The notes under the pieces are model-generated. The model searched no databases and was not told where the DNA came from. It saw only the letters and a list, made by a program, of their open reading frames with translations. A program made the translations under genes and the position numbers. This document shows, piece after piece, positions 15,428 to 23,870 of a DNA stretch of 25,930 nt. Numbering within the stretch: the first letter of the stretch is position 1; each line of letters starts with the position of its first letter. Source of the stretch: Gammaproteobacteria bacterium UBA7376 (GTDB lineage: Bacteria; Pseudomonadota; Gammaproteobacteria; Pseudomonadales; Azotimanducaceae); the NCBI GenBank assembly GCA_002470275.1, contig DKNY01000011.1, forward strand, positions 1-25,930, written 5' to 3'.

Positions 15428-16838
15428 GCTGACCTCTCAAGTGATTGGAGATGAGATTCACGTTACCGGCACCCTGAACCAGCAACACATCCTCGGTGAC
15501 CATCAGGTTGGTTAGTAACTCCAACGCCTCATCAGGGTCAGCAGCATAGAGTGGATTGACCCTTCCTCGCTTGCGGATGGCGCTAGCCAAGGCCTTGCTA
15601 TCCGCACCTGCGATGGGGGCCTCCCCTGCGGCATAGACATCCATCAAGACCAGCTCGTCCACAGAAGAAAGCACCCGGGCAAAATCGTCAAAAAGATCTT
15701 GAGTCCGGCTGTACCGATGCGGCTGATAGGCCATAACGAGCCGCCGTTCTGGCCAAACCTGACGGGCCGTGGCGATTACCGCCTCAACCTCTGAGGGGTG
15801 ATGTCCATAGTCATCGACCACGGTGATTTCATGCTCGCCAAGACCCACCGAATCCGCCACCTGGAACCGACGATCCACACCGGCAAAGGACTCCAGACCT
15901 CGGCTAATAGCCTGGTCGTCTATACCCTCATCGCTGGCAACGGCGATGGCGGCTAAGGCATTGAGTACGTTGTGGTGTCCGGGCAAGGCCAAGCGCACCG
16001 ATAACGTGTTGGCCGTTCCAGAACGAATTACGTCGAAGGACCAATGGCGTCCCTGGCTCTGCACGTTCACTGCACGAACCTGAGCACGCTCACTATAGCC
16101 ATAGGTGATGACCGTACGCGCCAAGGACTCCTGCAAACTCATGGCCTGAGCATCATCCGCGCAAAGAATCACACGACCATAAAAGGGGAGTCGGTGAGCA
16201 AACTCCACAAAGGACTGCTTCAGCCGCTCGAAATCCTGGCCATAGGTCCCCATATGATCCCGATCTACGTTGGTAATTACCGCCGTCATCGGCTGCAGAT
16301 GCAAAAAAGAGGCGTCGCTCTCATCCGCCTCGGCGATGAGATAACGACCTACGCCTAATTCGGCATTGGTCCCCGCGCTTCGAAGCAGGCCACCAATGAC
16401 AAAGGTGGGCGACAGGTCAGCCTGACGAAATATTTCCGTTATCAAACTGGTGGTCGTGGTTTTGCCATGCGTTCCCGCCACCGCGACACCGTGCCGATAT
16501 CGCATTAGCTCTCCGAGCATCTCTGCGCGGGGGACGATGGGTATACTTTCCTGTCTTGCGGCCTTCAGCTCAGGATTGTCACTGTCGATAGCTGCTGACA
16601 CCACCAGCACATCGGCCCCTTGGACCCAATCGGCATGATGGCCCAGGAAAATCCTAGCGCCCTTTTCTGCCAGGCGCTCTGTGGTCTCGGACCCCCGCAG
16701 GTCCGAGCCAGTGACCTGATAGCCCTGGTTGAGCAACACCTCCGCGATACCGCACATACCGCTCCCGCCGATACCCACGAAGTGAATGGTCCGAATTCGC
16801 CCCATCTCTGGAATCTGGTAATCCCTGGCACTAATCAT
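15420..16838 (-). CDS. murC: UDP-N-acetylmuramate-L-alanine ligase
   Basis: Adds L-Ala to UDP-MurNAc, the first amino-acid step of peptidoglycan precursor synthesis, in the cytoplasm. From ATG 16838 the protein has 472 residues, the normal single-enzyme length. It has the UDP-sugar-binding HFVGIGGSGMCGIAEVL near the N terminus, the ATP loop AGTHGKTTTT (about 121-130), EADESDASFL and the C-terminal VVDDYGHHPSEV. GGAG seven bases before ATG 16838 supports this start over an in-frame ATG at 16916, which would overlap ftsW by 86 bases. It overlaps ftsW and ftsQ by 8 bases each. It is not fused to Ddl (as in chlamydiae), since no ATP-grasp domain follows. Confidence 0.96.
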   Translation of the reverse strand: MISARDYQIPEMGRIRTIHFVGIGGSGMCGIAEVLLNQGYQVTGSDLRGSETTERLAEKGARIFLGHHADWVQGADVLVVSAAIDSDNPELKAARQESIPIVPRAEMLGELMRYRHGVAVAGTHGKTTTTSLITEIFRQADLSPTFVIGGLLRSAGTNAELGVGRYLIAEADESDASFLHLQPMTAVITNVDRDHMGTYGQDFERLKQSFVEFAHRLPFYGRVILCADDAQAMSLQESLARTVITYGYSERAQVRAVNVQSQGRHWSFDVIRSGTANTLSVRLALPGHHNVLNALAAIAVASDEGIDDQAISRGLESFAGVDRRFQVADSVGLGEHEITVVDDYGHHPSEVEAVIATARQVWPERRLVMAYQPHRYSRTQDLFDDFARVLSSVDELVLMDVYAAGEAPIAGADSKALASAIRKRGRVNPLYAADPDEALELLTNLMVTEDVLLVQGAGNVNLISNHLRGQHD

Positions 16839-17934
16839 GGGTTGCTCCAAGCTTGCGGACGCAGCTGGCAATGAGTCCAAACATGGCGCAGGAAACCACA
16901 AGACTGCTGCCCCCATAGCTAATAAAGGGAAGGGTCAGACCCTTGGTCGGCAGCACACCCGTGTTCACCCCCAGGTTAACGAGCAGCTGCAGGCCAAAGA
17001 CCAGCGCGCCAAAGTAGCAGAGGTAACCAGCAAAAAGATGGTCCTGCTGCAAACAGAGCCGGGCGGTGCGCAACATCTGGAGCACCAGATAGCTGAAGAT
17101 GAGCACCACCGTCAGGGTACCGACAACGCCTAACTCCTCGGCAATCACCGCGAAGATAAAGTCATTGTGCGCCTCCGGCAGGTAGTACAGCTTTTGAATG
17201 CTTTCCCCCAGCCCGAGACCAAAAATTTCGCCCCGGCCGAATCCGATGAGAGCCTGCACCAACTGATAGCCGTCATCATAGGGCACCGCCCAGGGATCGG
17301 CGAAGGAGACCAGCCGGCGCATGCGGTAGGGTTCTAGCCAAATCAACAGAGCCAGCAGAACGGTAATGACGAGCAGGATCAGGGCGACATAGCGTAGGCG
17401 AATGCCTGCGATAAAAATGACGCCAAAGGCTGCGCCTAAGATCACGGCAGTGGAGCCAAAGTCAGGCTCCGCCAGCAATAGCAGAGCGATCATGCCGATC
17501 ATAAAAATAGGGACAATCACCCGCTGCGGCGCTGCCGCAAGCTCGTCCCGATACCGGGAAAGGTAGCCGGCCAGGTAAATCATCAGACCGAATTTCGCCA
17601 CTTCCGCGGCCTGAATAGAAATGCCGGCCACTCGCAACCAGCGGGATGCACCGTTGGCCTCGTGGCCGACGCCGGGAATCAATACGGCAACGCTGATGGC
17701 GAGGGCGATCAGCCAGCCTACTAAGTAGAACCGCTCAAGCAGTGCATGGGGCAGCGCGAACATAAAAACAAAGGCAACCGCTCCCAGCAACACAAAGACA
17801 AGATGCTTGGCGAGATAGTCCCCCTGTAGGGCAACAGCAGCAGAACCAACCATCACCGCGCCGAAGCAAACCAGCACCAGCCAAGGAATCAGAAGCTCCA
17901 ACAGCGAACGGCGCATTTCAAATTGGGAGAACAT
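16831..17934 (-). CDS. ftsW: septal peptidoglycan glycosyltransferase FtsW (SEDS)
   Basis: A polytopic SEDS protein that polymerises lipid II at the septum with its partner FtsI. Its 367 residues hold about ten hydrophobic helices. The SEDS signature YLPEAHNDFIFAVIAEELGVVG contains the conserved Asp needed for catalysis. GVLPTKGLTLPFISYGGSSL marks the C-terminal part. It starts six bases after the murD stop, and its end is shared with the murC start. The usual downstream neighbour murG is missing. The gene shows no truncation; RodA is less likely given the dcw position. Confidence 0.95.
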   Translation of the reverse strand: MFSQFEMRRSLLELLIPWLVLVCFGAVMVGSAAVALQGDYLAKHLVFVLLGAVAFVFMFALPHALLERFYLVGWLIALAISVAVLIPGVGHEANGASRWLRVAGISIQAAEVAKFGLMIYLAGYLSRYRDELAAAPQRVIVPIFMIGMIALLLLAEPDFGSTAVILGAAFGVIFIAGIRLRYVALILLVITVLLALLIWLEPYRMRRLVSFADPWAVPYDDGYQLVQALIGFGRGEIFGLGLGESIQKLYYLPEAHNDFIFAVIAEELGVVGTLTVVLIFSYLVLQMLRTARLCLQQDHLFAGYLCYFGALVFGLQLLVNLGVNTGVLPTKGLTLPFISYGGSSLVVSCAMFGLIASCVRKLGATHD

Positions 17935-17939
17935 AGCCT

Positions 17940-19274
17940 CTAATCCCCACTCATTGCCGGTAAGGCGAGACTGGCCACTGCGTTCTCGAAAGCCTCTCCA
18001 CGTGCTTCAAAGTTTGCGAACATGTCCGTGCTTGCGCAGGCTGGGGACAACAACACGATACCAGGGCTTGGGGCTACTGCCGCCGCCCTCTCGACGGCAG
18101 CCTCCATGGCTGCTACGTCATAGAAGGGGCGTTCGAGGGCCGCAGCCAGGGGCCTGAATTGCTCCCCATCCTTGCCCAAGGCGACCAGCGAGTGGATACG
18201 ACCGCGCATAGCGGGTAGCAGTGCGTCAAGCCTCGCGCCCTTACCATCGCCGCCTACGATGAGCACCACCTGATTGTCAGCGGGCAAGCTGCCCAAAGCG
18301 GCCAAGGTTGACCCTACATTGGTTGCCTTGGAGTCATTGATAAAGGCCACCTGATTTCGCTCAGCCACTAAGGCAAAGCGATGCGGCAGACCAGCAAACC
18401 CCATCAGCGCCTCGCCCAGCCTGTCCGATTCAAACCAGGGCTGGACCATGGCCAGGGCTGCCATGCAGTTGATGGCGTTGTGACGACCGGGCACGGGAAG
18501 CCGGCTCACGGCATGCAGCATTTTTTCGCCCTGGACAATCCAATCCTCGCCATCCGCCCTGGCCAGACTCAAGTCCAGGGGCGCGATGCCAGGCCCGACG
18601 CCAAAGGTGATGCTCTCGCGCCCGCCCGATGGCCGCGTCCTTGGATCGTCGCGATTACTGACGCAGTGCTTGGCAGCCGCGTAAACGCGCTGCTTCGCCT
18701 CACAATAAGCTTCTGCACTGCCGTGATAATCAAGATGATCGTCACTGATATTCAGAATACAGGCTCTGGCAAAGGGAAGCTCACCGCTGTGCGCGAGTTG
18801 AAAGCTTGAAAGCTCCAGGACATAAAAATCCGCGTCTTCATTGAGCAAATCCAAAGCGGGCGTGCCCAGGTTGCCGCCCACCTTGCAACGGTAACCTTGG
18901 GCGTTCAGCAGGTGTCCGATGAGAGAAACGACGGTGCTCTTACCGTTGGTGCCGGTCACGCCAAGCACCTTCCCTGGCACGGCTCGCATAAACAAATCTA
19001 TATCGCTGTATACGGGTAGCTGCGCTTCATGCGCCTGCTGCAGAAGAGGGTGCGCCGGGGGTAACCCGGGGCTGACGAAGACCTCGCTCGTTTGACCGAG
19101 TACGCGTTCAGGCCAGGTGGCGCAATCCCAGTGGTATTCAAGATCAAAGTCCACGGCCTCTGTTCGCGCGCCACGGGTGTCGAGAACTGTTGGCGCCTGC
19201 CCCTTTGACAATAGATAGCGCGCCACCGACTGGCCCGTGATGCCAAATCCAATGATTGCCGGAGACGCCGCCAT
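17940..19274 (-). CDS. murD: UDP-N-acetylmuramoyl-L-alanine-D-glutamate ligase
   Basis: Adds D-Glu to UDP-MurNAc-L-Ala. Its 444 residues comprise an N-terminal Rossmann-like UDP-binding domain (IIGFGITGQSVARYL), the ATP loop GVTGTNGKSTV (105-115), the central LELSSFQL and NISDDHLDYHGS motifs, and the C-terminal FINDSKATNVGSTLAAL and LLSPACASTDMFANFEARG. The ATG at 19274 is four bases after the mraY stop. GAGG abuts the ATG, which is unusually tight spacing, so coupling from mraY may matter. Confidence 0.97.
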   Translation of the reverse strand: MAASPAIIGFGITGQSVARYLLSKGQAPTVLDTRGARTEAVDFDLEYHWDCATWPERVLGQTSEVFVSPGLPPAHPLLQQAHEAQLPVYSDIDLFMRAVPGKVLGVTGTNGKSTVVSLIGHLLNAQGYRCKVGGNLGTPALDLLNEDADFYVLELSSFQLAHSGELPFARACILNISDDHLDYHGSAEAYCEAKQRVYAAAKHCVSNRDDPRTRPSGGRESITFGVGPGIAPLDLSLARADGEDWIVQGEKMLHAVSRLPVPGRHNAINCMAALAMVQPWFESDRLGEALMGFAGLPHRFALVAERNQVAFINDSKATNVGSTLAALGSLPADNQVVLIVGGDGKGARLDALLPAMRGRIHSLVALGKDGEQFRPLAAALERPFYDVAAMEAAVERAAAVAPSPGIVLLSPACASTDMFANFEARGEAFENAVASLALPAMSGD

Positions 19275-19280
19275 CCTCAG

Positions 19281-20363
19281 TTACCGAAGCTTCAGCGTTG
19301 AAAGGCCGATGGTGACGAGCACCAGCGTGATAATCCAAAAGCGCACAATCACCTTGGGCTCCGGCCACCCCTTGAGTTCAAAGTGATGATGAATGGGCGC
19401 CATCCTGAACACCCGTCGACCCGTCAAGCGAAACGAAAGTACCTGGATGATGACGCTGGCGGTCTCAAGCACGAACAGGCCCCCCATGATGAGCAGTACG
19501 ATCTCGTGGCGGATTATGATCGCGATCAGGCCGAGGGCAGCACCAAGGGCCAGGGCCCCTACATCACCCATAAAGATCTGGGCCGGATAGGTGTTAAACC
19601 AAAGAAAACCAAGTCCGGCACCAATCAACGCACCACAAATCACCGAAAGCTCTCCCGCACCGGGTATGTAGGCGATTTGCAGATAGGCGGAAAATTCCGA
19701 GTTCCCCGCCACATAGGCAATCAGTCCCAATGCCGCGCCAACCATCACAGAAGGGAGAATGGCGAGGCCGTCTAGGCCGTCGGTCAAATTCACCGCATTA
19801 CTCATACCGACGATCATTAAATAGCTGAGCAACATAAAGAACACGCCCAGGGGGATCGCCACACTCTTAAAAAACGGCACATAGAGATTTGTATGCTCGG
19901 GGAGCGTCGCATTATCGAAGAGATAGATCGCGGCAGCCAGGGCGAAGACCGACTGCCAAAGATATTTGCGTCGAGCGGAGAGACCGGCGCTATTGCGTTT
20001 GGAAATCTTCAGGTAGTCGTCAATCCAGCCAATGGCACCGAAGGCCAGCGTGACCCCCAGGACCAACCAAACGTAGTGGTTGCTCAAATCTCCCCAAAGG
20101 AGCGTGGTAATTAAAATCACCACCAGGATGAGCGCCCCGCCCATGGTGGGCGTCCCGGCCTTGCTGAAGTGGGAAGCCGGACCATCCTCTCGAATTTGCT
20201 GCCCTATCTGTGCTGACGCTAATTTTTCGATCATCCAGGGACCGATAAGCAGCGCCAGGGACAGCGCGGTGATCACACTCACCATGGTGCGAAAGGTCAG
20301 GTACTGGAAGACAGCAAAACCGCTGATATATCCAGACAAGAAATCCGTTAGCCACAACAGCAT
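19281..20363 (-). CDS. mraY: phospho-N-acetylmuramoyl-pentapeptide transferase
   Basis: An integral membrane enzyme that transfers phospho-MurNAc-pentapeptide to undecaprenyl phosphate, giving lipid I. Its 360 residues (E. coli also 360) form about ten hydrophobic helices. The catalytic or Mg-binding motifs are IDDYLK (Asp115/Asp116), [12 protein letters not shown] and IFMGDVGA, and the nucleotide-binding His triad is [11 protein letters not shown]. The Ser that often follows FMGDVG is Ala here. Its ATG shares one base with the murE TGA stop (TGATG). The substrate is the pentapeptide made by MurF, whose gene is normally directly upstream but is absent. Confidence 0.97.
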   Translation of the reverse strand: MLLWLTDFLSGYISGFAVFQYLTFRTMVSVITALSLALLIGPWMIEKLASAQIGQQIREDGPASHFSKAGTPTMGGALILVVILITTLLWGDLSNHYVWLVLGVTLAFGAIGWIDDYLKISKRNSAGLSARRKYLWQSVFALAAAIYLFDNATLPEHTNLYVPFFKSVAIPLGVFFMLLSYLMIVGMSNAVNLTDGLDGLAILPSVMVGAALGLIAYVAGNSEFSAYLQIAYIPGAGELSVICGALIGAGLGFLWFNTYPAQIFMGDVGALALGAALGLIAIIIRHEIVLLIMGGLFVLETASVIIQVLSFRLTGRRVFRMAPIHHHFELKGWPEPKVIVRFWIITLVLVTIGLSTLKLR

Positions 20364-21823
20364 CAGGCAGTATCCTCTATTATTTTTTGTACGACTTCCG
20401 CATCGCTGAAATGGCGAAAAGACCCTTCAATTTCCTGCGTATCCTCGTGACCCTTGCCGGCGATAAGGATGACGTCGTCGCAATGCGCTCCGCTGATAGC
20501 GGCCCTAATCGCCACCTCGCGGTCTGGCTCTGTGGTGCACTTCGAGAGCTGACCTGCAGCCAGGCCCTCGTGCATGTCACGCAAAATGTCCTCAGGCTTC
20601 TCGTGACGAGGATTGTCCGAGGTCAGCCATAGCTGATCACACCCCAGGGCGGCGGCATGGGCCATTTGCGGGCGCTTTCCAGGATCCCGATCTCCCCCGC
20701 AGCCCACCACGCAGATCAAACGACCACGGCACTGGGGGCGCAGCGAAGACAGCGCCTTTGCAACCGCGTCCGGCGTATGGGCGTAATCAACAACGATACG
20801 GGGCATGCGGCCAGCATAAGGCGCCGCCTGCATGCGGCCAGGAACCTGGCGGAGCGTAGCTAGGGCATCGGCAACCTCCGTTACGCCATGACCGAGTCCC
20901 ATGATCACGGTGAGCGCTGCAGCAATGTTGGCCACGGCAAAGTCAGCCACAGCGGGTAAGACGGCCTCCATTCGGCCCCAGGGAGTCATAAAGCGAACGT
21001 CCGTGCCTCGGCGCGTCGGCGTGGACTGCCAGCGGACGTCGCCACGTTGGCCAAAGCTGATGACCTCCTTGGCCCGAGCGCGAGCCAACAGCTCCCTCCC
21101 CACAGCATCATCGCCGTTGATCACGGCCAGCTCCAGGGGCCACTGGGTAAAGAGTTGGGCCTTGGCTTCGCCATACGCCTGCATGGTCTTGTGATAATCC
21201 AGATGGTCACGAGTCAAATTTGTGAACACCCCAATATCGAACTTAACGTCTTTCGCACGGCCCTGATGCAAGCTGTGAGAGCTGACTTCAAGGGCCACCC
21301 GTTCAACCCTGTCGGTCTTCATAGCCGCAAGCCGCCGCTGCAGAGAAACAGCGTCTGGCGTGGTCAGCGACGAAGATTCGAGCCGCTCTATCGACCCCCA
21401 ACCCAGGGTGCCTACATAACCGCAGGGCACCCCCAGTTGATCGCTCAAATTGGCGATATGGAAGGCCGTGGACGTCTTTCCATTGGTGCCGGTGATGCCA
21501 ATACAGCGCAGGGAGGCCGAGGGATCGGCGTAAAATCGAGCTGCAACAGCGCCCCGCTCGCTTCTTAAATCTCGTATGGCCACCACGGGCACACTGCAAT
21601 CCGCGGGTGGCGTCATCTGTTGATCAATCAGGATTGCTGCTGCCCCACGATCCAGCGCCTCCTGAATATGCCGTTCGCGCAGCTCGGCGGATTCTGCGCA
21701 GGCTAAAAACAAGTCTCCAGACGCCACGGCCCCGGAATCCTCAGCGACGCCCCCAACGGCTATCGTGGGCAACGTTGATGAGGCCATGGGCGCTAGCCAG
21801 TCGCTGAGTGGGCGAGAGGTCAT
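20363..21823 (-). CDS. murE: UDP-MurNAc-tripeptide synthetase, meso-DAP-adding
   Basis: Adds the third stem residue to UDP-MurNAc-L-Ala-D-Glu. The motif DNPRHE (403-408) is the meso-diaminopimelate-recognising DNPR signature, so the wall should be of the DAP type. The ATP loop [11 protein letters not shown] lies near 109-119, and the carbamylated-Lys region is [10 protein letters not shown]. From ATG 21823 it has 486 residues, normal length. GAGG seven bases upstream and an ATGA overlap with the ftsI stop support that start over ATG 21841. The C terminus is complete ([12 protein letters not shown]), so it is neither truncated nor fused to MurF. Confidence 0.97.
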   Translation of the reverse strand: MTSRPLSDWLAPMASSTLPTIAVGGVAEDSGAVASGDLFLACAESAELRERHIQEALDRGAAAILIDQQMTPPADCSVPVVAIRDLRSERGAVAARFYADPSASLRCIGITGTNGKTSTAFHIANLSDQLGVPCGYVGTLGWGSIERLESSSLTTPDAVSLQRRLAAMKTDRVERVALEVSSHSLHQGRAKDVKFDIGVFTNLTRDHLDYHKTMQAYGEAKAQLFTQWPLELAVINGDDAVGRELLARARAKEVISFGQRGDVRWQSTPTRRGTDVRFMTPWGRMEAVLPAVADFAVANIAAALTVIMGLGHGVTEVADALATLRQVPGRMQAAPYAGRMPRIVVDYAHTPDAVAKALSSLRPQCRGRLICVVGCGGDRDPGKRPQMAHAAALGCDQLWLTSDNPRHEKPEDILRDMHEGLAAGQLSKCTTEPDREVAIRAAISGAHCDDVILIAGKGHEDTQEIEGSFRHFSDAEVVQKIIEDTA

Positions 21824-23526
21824 GGTGTGTCCTCTTGCCAAACAGGCTGTCTATTCGGCGAGGGCACCTGAGCAAGCCGCGTGTCGACCTGGTCCGGACG
21901 GATGCCCAACAATCGAAGACTTCGCTCTGCCACCCGAGAAAAAACTGGAGCAGCCAGTCGTCCACCGCCAATTTCGCCGGATTTGGCTTCGTTAATCACC
22001 ACGACCATGACGATCTTCGGGTTGGTCACGGGGGCGACCCCTGCAAACCAAGCCACATGACGCTCGTCGTCATAACCCTGTGCGCCCACGAGTCTAGCGG
22101 TGCCCGTCTTCCCGGCAACTCGGTAGCCATCGACGGACGCCTCAGAGGCGGTCCCTTCTTGCGCGGTGACCAGCTCCATCATCGACAACACGGACTCCGC
22201 CAGATCTGCATCAAATATCCGCTCTACCGACAGCGGCCGGTCGCGTCTCGTAATCGTTAGTGGCAGTCGTTCCCCATGCCGGGCAAGGGTCAGGTAAGCG
22301 CTGGCCATTTGAAGGGGGGTTACCGTTAACCCATAGCCATAGGCCAGGGTCGCTCGAACCAGGGGATAGCGAAGCTCTGTTTCTGACAGAAAACCGATCG
22401 CCTCGCCGGGAAGACCCGTACCTACCGGGTTACCCAGGCCTGCCCGGGTTAGCACATCAAAGACGGCGTCTTCTCCCAATGCCAGTGCAAGCTTTGCAAT
22501 GGCCACCTGACTGGATTTCTGAATCGCCTGGGCGAGCGTTAATGTCTTGCGATCCACCGGGTCTTGGATCATTTTTTTGCCAATCCAGAAGTAACCGGGC
22601 GCCGTATCAATGGGTGTCTCGGGGGTGTATCGCCCGCTCTCGAGGGCCGCAAGGGCGGCGAAGGGTTTAATCGTAGACCCCGGTTCGTAGGCGTCGGTCA
22701 CCACACGATTGCGCATGGAATTGCGGTAGCCGCTGATGTCGTTGGGGTTAAAAGAGGGTTGATTTACCAAGGCCAAAATTTCGCCGGTAGACACATCGAC
22801 CATCACTAGGGACCCAGATACCGCCTGGTGGGTGGCGACCGCCGCCTTGAGTTCACGATAGGCGATGTATTGCAGCCTGAGATCCAGGCTCAGCACCATA
22901 TCCTGTCCAAATTGAGCGGCACCCTGATATTCAATATCCCGGATGATATCGCCGTACCGATCCCTCAGCACCGTCTTGCTGCCTGCCCGTCCCTGCAGCA
23001 GCCGATCGTAGGACAATTCCAGGCCCTCAAGGCCCCGATCGTCGATATTAGTCATACCCACCACGTGGGCGGCCACCTCACCTGCGGGATAAAAACGTCG
23101 ATATTCCCGTTCGAGCCAGAGGTGGTCGATGCGCAGCGCCTGAATAGCAGCGCTCCGCTCTGCACCCAGATGACGCCGCAGGTACAGGTATTGTTTCTGA
23201 CTGTGTTCTGCTATGCGATTCGCCACCGCACTGGCGGGCAAATCCAGCAGCCGAGCCAGCTCGGTCAGCTGCAGCGGGTCAAGCCGAAGCAGGCTCGGGT
23301 TGACGACGATAGCGCTGACCGGTGTACTCACCGCCAAGGCGCGGCCGTTGCGATCATAGATTAGGCCGCGCATACCCGGAATCTGCGTCTCGGAGAGGGC
23401 TCTCCTGTCGCCTTCATCCTGCAAAAAGTCGCGCTCGGTTACGGCTAGAAAAATAACCCGCGCGGACAGCGTGACCACCGCTGCCATGAACACGCCGGAC
23501 AACAATAGGTGGCGCCAGTGAATCAA
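21820..23526 (-). CDS. ftsI: septal transpeptidase FtsI (penicillin-binding protein 3)
   Basis: A monofunctional class B PBP that cross-links septal peptidoglycan with FtsW. Its 568 residues carry one N-terminal membrane helix (about 5-29), a pedestal domain (IPGMRGLIYDRNG onward) and a transpeptidase domain. The active-site Ser is in STIK (Ser284, Lys287), and KTG is at 473-475 (AGKTGTAR). The second motif, normally SxN (SSN), reads SSQ at 338-340, an Asn-to-Gln change. The start is TTG at 23526, sharing four bases with the ftsL stop (TTGA), with AGAGGTGG upstream. No ATG occurs before the membrane helix, so TTG is the only sensible start. Confidence 0.96.
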   Translation of the reverse strand: MIHWRHLLLSGVFMAAVVTLSARVIFLAVTERDFLQDEGDRRALSETQIPGMRGLIYDRNGRALAVSTPVSAIVVNPSLLRLDPLQLTELARLLDLPASAVANRIAEHSQKQYLYLRRHLGAERSAAIQALRIDHLWLEREYRRFYPAGEVAAHVVGMTNIDDRGLEGLELSYDRLLQGRAGSKTVLRDRYGDIIRDIEYQGAAQFGQDMVLSLDLRLQYIAYRELKAAVATHQAVSGSLVMVDVSTGEILALVNQPSFNPNDISGYRNSMRNRVVTDAYEPGSTIKPFAALAALESGRYTPETPIDTAPGYFWIGKKMIQDPVDRKTLTLAQAIQKSSQVAIAKLALALGEDAVFDVLTRAGLGNPVGTGLPGEAIGFLSETELRYPLVRATLAYGYGLTVTPLQMASAYLTLARHGERLPLTITRRDRPLSVERIFDADLAESVLSMMELVTAQEGTASEASVDGYRVAGKTGTARLVGAQGYDDERHVAWFAGVAPVTNPKIVMVVVINEAKSGEIGGGRLAAPVFSRVAERSLRLLGIRPDQVDTRLAQVPSPNRQPVWQEDTP

Positions 23527-23870
23527 GGCACCACCTCTGCGATATCCTCTGGAAACAGCATGCCCAATTCGTTTCGGGCAACCGCCTCAATGGTCTGTAG
23601 ATTCGCCAGGGTGCTGCGCTCCAGCAGCAGGCGACTGTATTCCGACATCAGTCGATCTTGTTGGCGCTGCATCGTATCCAGATTTTGATAAAGCAATCTC
23701 ATCTCGTGACTGCCGTTCACCATGGCCAAGCCCGTCATCACAAAGAGCACGAGCTGACATAGAAAGCCCGCCAACATGACCGGAGAAACCGACACGCGCT
23801 CATTCGTGGAGCGATCACGACGACGCGTTTTACGCGCCTTGCTTCGTGGGCCACTTTCTCTGCGAGCCAC
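23523..23870 (-). CDS. ftsL: cell division protein FtsL
   Basis: A small bitopic protein that pairs with FtsB and FtsQ through a periplasmic coiled coil and activates FtsWI. Its 115 residues include a very basic cytoplasmic tail (residues 1-22, many Arg/Lys) and one membrane helix (about 29-51). A coiled-coil segment spans about 55-100 (LLYQNLDTMQRQQDRLMSEY, LLLERSTLANLQTIE), and the end resembles other FtsL proteins (ARNELGMLFPEDIAEVVP). The start is GTG at 23870, immediately after the rsmH stop. Its identity rests on topology and position between rsmH and ftsI, since FtsL sequence varies. Confidence 0.92.
   Translation of the reverse strand: MARRESGPRSKARKTRRRDRSTNERVSVSPVMLAGFLCQLVLFVMTGLAMVNGSHEMRLLYQNLDTMQRQQDRLMSEYSRLLLERSTLANLQTIEAVARNELGMLFPEDIAEVVP

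Noticed and set aside
15420..16838. MurC fused to Ddl or MurB to explain the missing genes
   Set aside because: The product has single MurC length and ends shortly after its third domain; no ATP-grasp or FAD-binding motifs are present.
20363..21823. MurE-MurF fusion
   Set aside because: Only one Mur ligase ATP loop and one DNPR motif are present in 486 residues; the ends match ordinary MurE.
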